Assembly (NCBI GenBank): GCA_025642065.1
Contig: JAODUP010000104.1
Coordinates: forward strand, 186,001 to 250,000
Reading direction: 5' to 3'
Source of the DNA: Paralvinella palmiformis
Lineage: Eukaryota; Annelida; Polychaeta; Terebellida; Alvinellidae
Length of the DNA stretch: 64,000 bases
Under the pieces are notes generated by a model. That model was not told the DNA's origin and ran no database searches. It worked only from the letters and a program-made list of their open reading frames with translations. The number at the start of each line of letters is the position of its first letter. The first letter of the stretch is position 1. Of this stretch, positions 57,901 to 64,000 are shown in pieces. The position numbers and the translations under genes were made by a program.

Positions 57901-58350
57901 AGGCTCAATGCAAACAAAAAAGATTTAGTCCGTGGACCCGATAGACCCCCCAATGGCGTCAGTGAAATTAGCGAAATTTCGTTTTCGTCTAAAACTCGAC
58001 TTCTAGGATAGATAGAGACGAGATCTTGATGTATACACCCCATGTTTATGAAGATGGGGAACCCAATGATGACAATGACAAAATGCTATTACGCTTGGTT
58101 AACTCGGAATTCAAAATGGCTGCTATTGAAACCAGCGATGCACGGGTGGGGGGATCCCGGGCGCACGGACTAATTTCATTATTATAGGTACATCCAGATA
58201 ATGCAGCAAACTTACTTGTTTCTTCGCTACGCCCATCCTTAATCATAACATCACACCATCACACACTGTACGTAATATTGCTCTTACATTGGGTAGTGAT
58301 TTTAATTTTAGAAAAACATTCTTTGACATGTCGTTGCTGCTTCTACCATA
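57901..58350. other. No gene recognised
   Basis: Short frames only. It may include more of the decayed BEL/Pao element, but no motif supports that. Confidence 0.4.
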
Positions 58351-58353
58351 TTC

Positions 58354-58900
58354 ATGACCTTCGCCGTATTAGTCGCTTATCTTTCTCTTTCAGTCACCAA
58401 AACCATTGCTCCAGCACTCATTACTAGTAGACTTGATTATTGCAAATCTCTTCTTTATAACATCGCACCTAAAGATAATGCAAAACTTCAGTGTGTTCAG
58501 AACTGTTTATCTATCATTGTCATACAGTCTCCTAGGTTTTCACATTCCTTGCCACTTCTGAAGTCACTTCATTGGCTTTCTGTTCAAATGCGATTCATCT
58601 TTCAAACTGTATACCATTGCCTATCAAACTACTCTTTCTTCCGGGGAAGCTTCGATTATCTATAGTCCATGCTTTTTCGAGCACCCAAACCCAGAAGGCT
58701 CCGTTTATCTGGTTTTAAATTTGTTGTTTGTTCCCAGTGTTAAAACTCGTGCGTTTTCAGTTGCTGTCCCTACTCTTTGGGAAATGTTACGTCTTCAAAT
58801 AGGATAGCTTCTTTCCGTCACCATTTGAAAATTCATCTTTTCAGACTTACTTATCCCTCCTAAGTTTCCACTCCATCTGATCATATCTTTGATGAAACAT
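58354..58900 (+). pseudogene. L2/CR1-like LINE, C-terminal end of polymerase ORF
   Basis: The plus strand encodes APALITSRLDYCKSLLYNI, QCVQNCLSIIVIQSPRFSH and LPLLKSLHWLSVQMRFIFQT (58,400-58,610). A frame change leads to a piece with SFRHHLKIHLFRLTYPS near 58,810-58,860. This is the well-known end of L2/CR1-group polymerases. 5' truncated, as usual. It ends close to the right edge of the 3.7-kb insertion. Confidence 0.85.
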
Positions 58901-58984
58901 TCGTATCATACCTTGACTATGAGATTGCCCAACCCCTGTACTGAGCTCGACACTTAATATTTTCTCCAAATATTCCAAAATACT

Positions 58985-59565
58985 GTATGCTAGTATAATT
59001 TACAGGTGTCACATTCAAAGTAAATCGAAACTGTTCATATGATACTGTTCTATTTCTTTATTTAAGGCTCCATTCAAATAGAGATTTAATTAAGTAAAAC
59101 GACATACAACCTTGATTTCTTTTTTCTAAAAATACCCAATGACATACGAATAGCCACAATAAGGAGTTATTTCTGAAGCATTATATTCGTGTTTACGCTT
59201 ACTTATATTTATCTGTCACGTTCATGATTTAAACAATATTTATTATCTTCGGCAATACTTGTTAGTTTGTTAGGTACTTAAACATCATCCTGTGTTAAGC
59301 TTCTACTATTTTAATATGCAGAGTGGATGAGTGACTGCTTTGTTTAGCAACACTAGCGACCTATAACCAAGGGACAGCTTCCTATGCCAAATATGATTAT
59401 TAGATGAACCATCCGACAGCTCAGTTAACACCATGATTCGAATTCTCAGCTGTAGATATGTAGTGCAGCACTTTATCCCAAGAAATTCACTCTGTTTTGC
59501 TGATAGTACTAGCAAAGATACATAGAATTTTATCTAAATCAACCCGAGATTTATTTTATTTATCC
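58985..59565 (-). repeat. Right arm of inverted repeat, outer half
   Basis: Reverse complement of about 51,540-52,020. Shared landmarks include 'gcgacctataaccaaggg' at 59,348. Confidence 0.85.
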
Positions 59566-60554
59566 TATTCATCTGGTTGTTGTGGATTTGATTGGATAAT
59601 ATGTTGCTTAGTCAGCAATAATTATGACAAAATACGATTCTTTATACAAAAAAAACACCTCAAACAGATAGAACCATTTGTGTAGGAATGAGTGCGTTAT
59701 GACGTAGATTGTATGTCAGTATTTCTATTTTCCATTATGACGTGCGCGACCAAACTGAATCGAACCCGGCATTATGTCGATATCGGAACAACGAACTGAG
59801 CGATATCGATACAGCATCGTTATAAAGTCATAATGGCGAAATTGGGATGGCAAAGTAATATATCTTTTACACCGTACTGATATAAGCTACCTGCTGGGAG
59901 AAATGTCACTGGCATTCACCTTGAGGAAGATCGTTTCCGGTGTCCAGAATAAAAACACACTGTGATGTATCAACAGTCAGAAATAGAAAGATTATGACAC
60001 CACATTGAGAGAAGATTATGTTAGCAATGTTTGGCGAAAAGGTTTACACGGAATATAGATAAAAAGCAGTACTAGCCGAGGATTTTCAAGTGTAGTATTC
60101 TGATGTCTGCATTTTTGCGTCCAACTGTAAAAACCGCTGTTCGTGAGGGCGAAATATCTAATGGCGAAATGTTCAAATTTATCCAGTCCGAACTGTATAT
60201 CAGAATCAAGTCTCCTCAAACTGCTTTATAAGTGCATAGCTAAATAGCAGTACTGTTCGTGGCAATTACGGACATGGTTTAGGTTATAATTGCTCATAAG
60301 AATGTTTATTCCATAGCATGTATTCATTTCTGTATAATGAAATGGCATAGGAAGCATATATTATAACAGGCGGTGCGTGTATCATCTGATGATGGACCGA
60401 ACCTCAATCCGTGACCTTGGGTTGACTTTACAGAGTCTTTGCAGACCAAACTATATTCCATCTGTTAGAAGATGAAAATCACAGAATAACAAGTTATGAG
60501 TCGCCTGACAGATTTAATAAGTGAGCGATTCGATTTCTCTCTCTCTCCCTCTGT
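59566..60554. other. No gene recognised
   Basis: AT-rich sequence with only short unsupported frames. A (TC)n tract lies at 60,535-60,550. Confidence 0.6.
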
Positions 60555-60620
60555 GTGTGTTTTAGCTGTGTAAAATAAGGCACAGGCACAGAGAATATCG
60601 AACCGTGAATTCAAACTCTG
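60555..60620 (+). repeat. Microsatellite-anchored repeat M, short copy
   Basis: 'tgtgttttagctgtgtaaaa' through 'ccgtgaattcaaactctg', matching 28,132-28,200 and 29,836-29,905. It follows a TC/TG tract. Confidence 0.8.
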
Positions 60621-60807
60621 TCATTTAGTTATCATTCTTGTGAAGATATTTACTCGTCGTGTTCTACGGTTTGTTTTAAATACGAACATTCTGACAGTCA
60701 TACAAGACGTTAATATAACATCATTATATCAATTTACCTAATTCTTAATGACTAATTATCACTGAGTTAACCGGATGAGGAAAGTGGTTGTTAGTATTTA
60801 TTATTAT

Positions 60808-61745
<938 letters not shown>

Positions 61746-61876
61746 TTTAATTTAGCGTCCCTAAGTATATGCAGTTAGGTGTGGTGGGATCTAAATTAAA
61801 GCGCCTATCCACTTGATCTATTTGACCCATGGTCGAGAACAGCGGATTTCAGGCAGATCTCCGATACTGCGAACGA

Positions 61877-61907
<31 letters not shown>

Positions 61908-62199
61908 CCGTGTGTGTTTGTCTGTGTGTTTGTATGTGTGATTTTACCATGAACATACGAAATAAGTATAAAATGTTGTTTATAATTGTGTAATATATTT
62001 AAAGGTATAAGCTGCATTATCAGTTCTATTATCAGATCTGTTTATTTTACGGGAATTAAAACAGCTCTAAACATATTATAATAATAATAATGGCCTAAAT
62101 AGCAGTTATTTTACGTGGCTTGGCTACCTCAAGTGAGGGAGATGCATATAGTCTGTAATTTACTGCTTCACCACGGGGACTAATTCTAAATAAATTTAG
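61746..62199. other. No gene recognised
   Basis: Contains a (TG)n tract at 61,879-61,935 and AT-rich sequence. Confidence 0.6.
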
Positions 62200-62364
62200 A
62201 ATTTACAATATATGGCATATTCGGCGGAGAAAACCTTGCCAGTTGCCTGGTTGGATGGAAAACTCCTTCTACTGTATTACCATGACCGGGATTCGAACCT
62301 CCGACCTTTCGCACAGCATCACAATGAGTAAGAAAGCCCCACACTTTCATCCACTAGGCCGTAG
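62200..62364 (-). mobile_element. SINE family 2, tRNA-derived
   Basis: The minus strand begins 'ctacggcctagtggatgaaa' (A-box form) and has a perfect B box 'ggttcgaatcc' at 62,299-62,289. An unrelated body then reads 'ggcaaggttttctccgccga'. The spacing suits a tRNA head, but the head lacks a complete cloverleaf. Distinct from SINE family 1. Confidence 0.7.
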
Positions 62365-62559
62365 ATATGATATATTTTAAACAAATGACAGAACACGAGA
62401 CGTTGTCTTTTTATAACTCAGTAACAATCCTAGCAAATATACAAATAGTTGTATAAATTAAATTTTTAAACAAACATTTACTCGCTAATTAATCTCTTTC
62501 TTTCCCTATTTGATCTTCTCAAAACCATAGGAGAAAGTTTTCTTCTTCACAAGAATTTG

Positions 62560-64000
62560 ATGAGGTTCACTTGTATCATTTCCATTATTGACGTTATCAA
62601 CAGTCTGGTCAATAAATAGAGAGTTTTATTCAGAATTTACACTAATTGCAGTATTATCCACTAAACTGTCATTTACAATTGTTGACAAACTGTTTTTAGA
62701 ATCAGAAACTGGGAGTGAAATGATCAGTTCTTGTGAATCAGAGATGTTTGCCTCCTCAAAAACTTTAACAAGGTGATCTGCATGAACTAATTTTCTTTCA
62801 GAACCTATTTTCACAACATAATTTCTAGGTCCCTTAACTTCAATTATAGAACCAAATAACCATTTGTCTGTTTTTGATTCTGCTCTAGTGTTTTTCACTT
62901 TCACCACATCACCAACATCAAACATTCTCTCACACTTTCTAGTTCTATCAAACTGAACTTTCTGAAATTCTTGCTTTTTGTTGACTAACTTAGTCAGATC
63001 TGGTTTAACTAAATTTAGCCTTATTCTCAGTTGTCGCTTCATGAGCAACTCAGCTGGACGAAGCCCCGTGGTACCATGAGGTGTACTTCTATATCTTAAC
63101 AGAAAATCTGCAATTCTGTGTTTCAGTGAACGCTCACTGCTACTTTCTAGAACCTGTTTGGTGAAACTTTCCTTAAATAATCTCACTGCTCTTTCCGCAG
63201 CCCGTGTTCGATGCCAGATGATACGGGGCAACTATAATGTGTTTATTGCCATTTTGTATAATAAATTCCTTAAATTCATGGCCAATGAACTCTCGTCCGT
63301 TATCGGACACCAACTGTTCGGGCAAACCATGCTGGGCAAAAATCAATCTCAACTCACCAAGAGTTTTGTCTACTGTTGTCTTTTTCATAGGCTTAACGTC
63401 TACCCACTTAGAATAGCTATCGACAAGAATAAGAAAATGTTGTTTCTTATCTTCACAAAAATCAATGTGCACTCTTTGAAAAGGATGCTTTAGGTAAATC
63501 TATGGGTGTAAAGGTAGCTTTGTAGGAGTTGCTCTAACTCTTGGACATACAGCACATGCTCTAACTTTGAACTCAATATCTGCATCCAATTTAGGCCACC
63601 ATACATAACTACGTGCTAGGGCCTTCATGCTACACATACCAGGATATTCCCAATATAGTTCATCTAATATGTGCCCTTGAAACTTTTTTTGAATGACTAC
63701 TCTAGCACCCCATAATACGCAACCCTGTTCACGTCTGTGATAAAAAGGTTTAAACACCTCAGGAATTTCATCACTGTTCCCTGGCTATCCATTTAGAACA
63801 AACTGATGAACTTTGCTTAAAATTAGATCTACTTTAGTTGCTTTTGTAGCATCCTCTACCAACACATGAAAATTATCATCTAAAACCTTAACTGCAAACA
63901 CTTGACCTTCCATACCCTCACTACTTGACTCAGGGTTTGGCAACCTTGACAGAGCATCACAGTTGGCATGAGAGGCTGAGTTCCGATATTCAATATAGTA
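62560..64000 (-). pseudogene. Ty3/Gypsy pol, 3' part (RNase H end, integrase), running off the window
   Basis: The minus strand, from 64,000, gives the RNase H end YRNSASHANCDALSRLP, then a stop where the family usually has a residue near 63,785. The integrase zinc region follows (YVWWPKLDADIEFKVRACAV at 63,610-63,550, the histidine part degraded). The core has HIDFCEDKKQHFLILVDSYS near 63,470-63,410 and PEQLVSDNGREF near 63,330-63,295, giving the first two catalytic aspartates. A one-base frame change near 63,215 precedes AERAVRLFKESF, where the catalytic glutamate region continues. A C-terminal strand with FDVGDVVKVKN near 62,930 and VKIGSERKLVHADHLVKVF follows. Purine-rich 'gggaaagaaagaga' near 62,500 could be a polypurine tract. 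No LTR found. Confidence 0.88.

Larger units (their letters stand above)
55263..58984. mobile_element. 3.7-kb composite insertion in the right arm
   Basis: Sequence absent from the left arm, whose equivalent site is near 52,015-52,020. It contains a LINE 3' end on each strand, a BEL/Pao pol fragment and an L2-like LINE end. Several separate insertions, nested or adjacent, are more likely than one element. Confidence 0.7.

Overview
The window is nuclear DNA from an invertebrate animal. It is AT-rich, has introns with GT-AG boundaries, long dinucleotide microsatellites, tRNA-derived SINEs and fragments of several LINE and LTR retrotransposon groups. A mollusc, probably a gastropod, is the best guess. 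That rests on recalled resemblance of the SINE and LINE families to molluscan repeats and is inference. No rRNA gene, true tRNA gene, CRISPR array or bacterial-type operon was seen.

Only one locus looks like a conserved host gene: a Star/FkbM-like (Methyltransf_21-type) type II membrane protein on the minus strand. Its signal-anchor exon lies at 37.1-36.7 kb and its catalytic-domain exons at 22.5-21.7 kb. All junctions are phase 0, giving about 322 codons across a 14.2-kb intron. The two catalytic exons also occur in inverted orientation at 7.3-8.2 kb, without a visible first exon. These copies sit in a large inverted segmental duplication, arm A at about 1.74-15.1 kb and arm B at about 18.8-25.3 kb. 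The arms differ by several clean insertions and deletions. A 4.3-kb piece carrying the outer end of arm B plus a LINE is also tandemly duplicated (23.8-28.1 and 29.95-34.4 kb) inside the long intron.

Layout: 0-15.1 kb, arm A with a repeat-rich insertion at 4.3-7.2 kb, the duplicate exons and an L2/Jockey-type LINE interrupted by a SINE and an RTE tail. 15.1-18.8 kb, spacer with another LINE and two foldback MITEs. 18.8-25.3 kb, arm B. 23.8-34.4 kb, tandem duplication. 34.5-41.7 kb, first exon of the Star-like gene, minisatellites and SINEs. 41.7-46 kb, AT-rich with no gene seen. 46-51.4 kb, a degenerate multicopy invertebrate element ORF with a cysteine-rich tail, a LINE reverse transcriptase and a collapsed L1-like LINE. 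51.5-59.6 kb, an inverted-repeat-flanked unit holding a broken sulfotransferase-like gene, its right arm split by 3.7 kb containing BEL/Pao and LINE pieces. 60.5-64 kb, an LTR-like repeat, a second SINE family and a degenerate Ty3/Gypsy pol running off the end.

I did not find a clear new molecular system. The most unusual features are the arm-to-arm history of the Star-like gene (a sharp identity drop inside its last exon that suggests gene conversion), the filled/empty insertion sites between arms, the inverted-repeat-flanked sulfotransferase unit, patches in arm B that look like damaged consensus, and several foldback or microsatellite-anchored repeat families.
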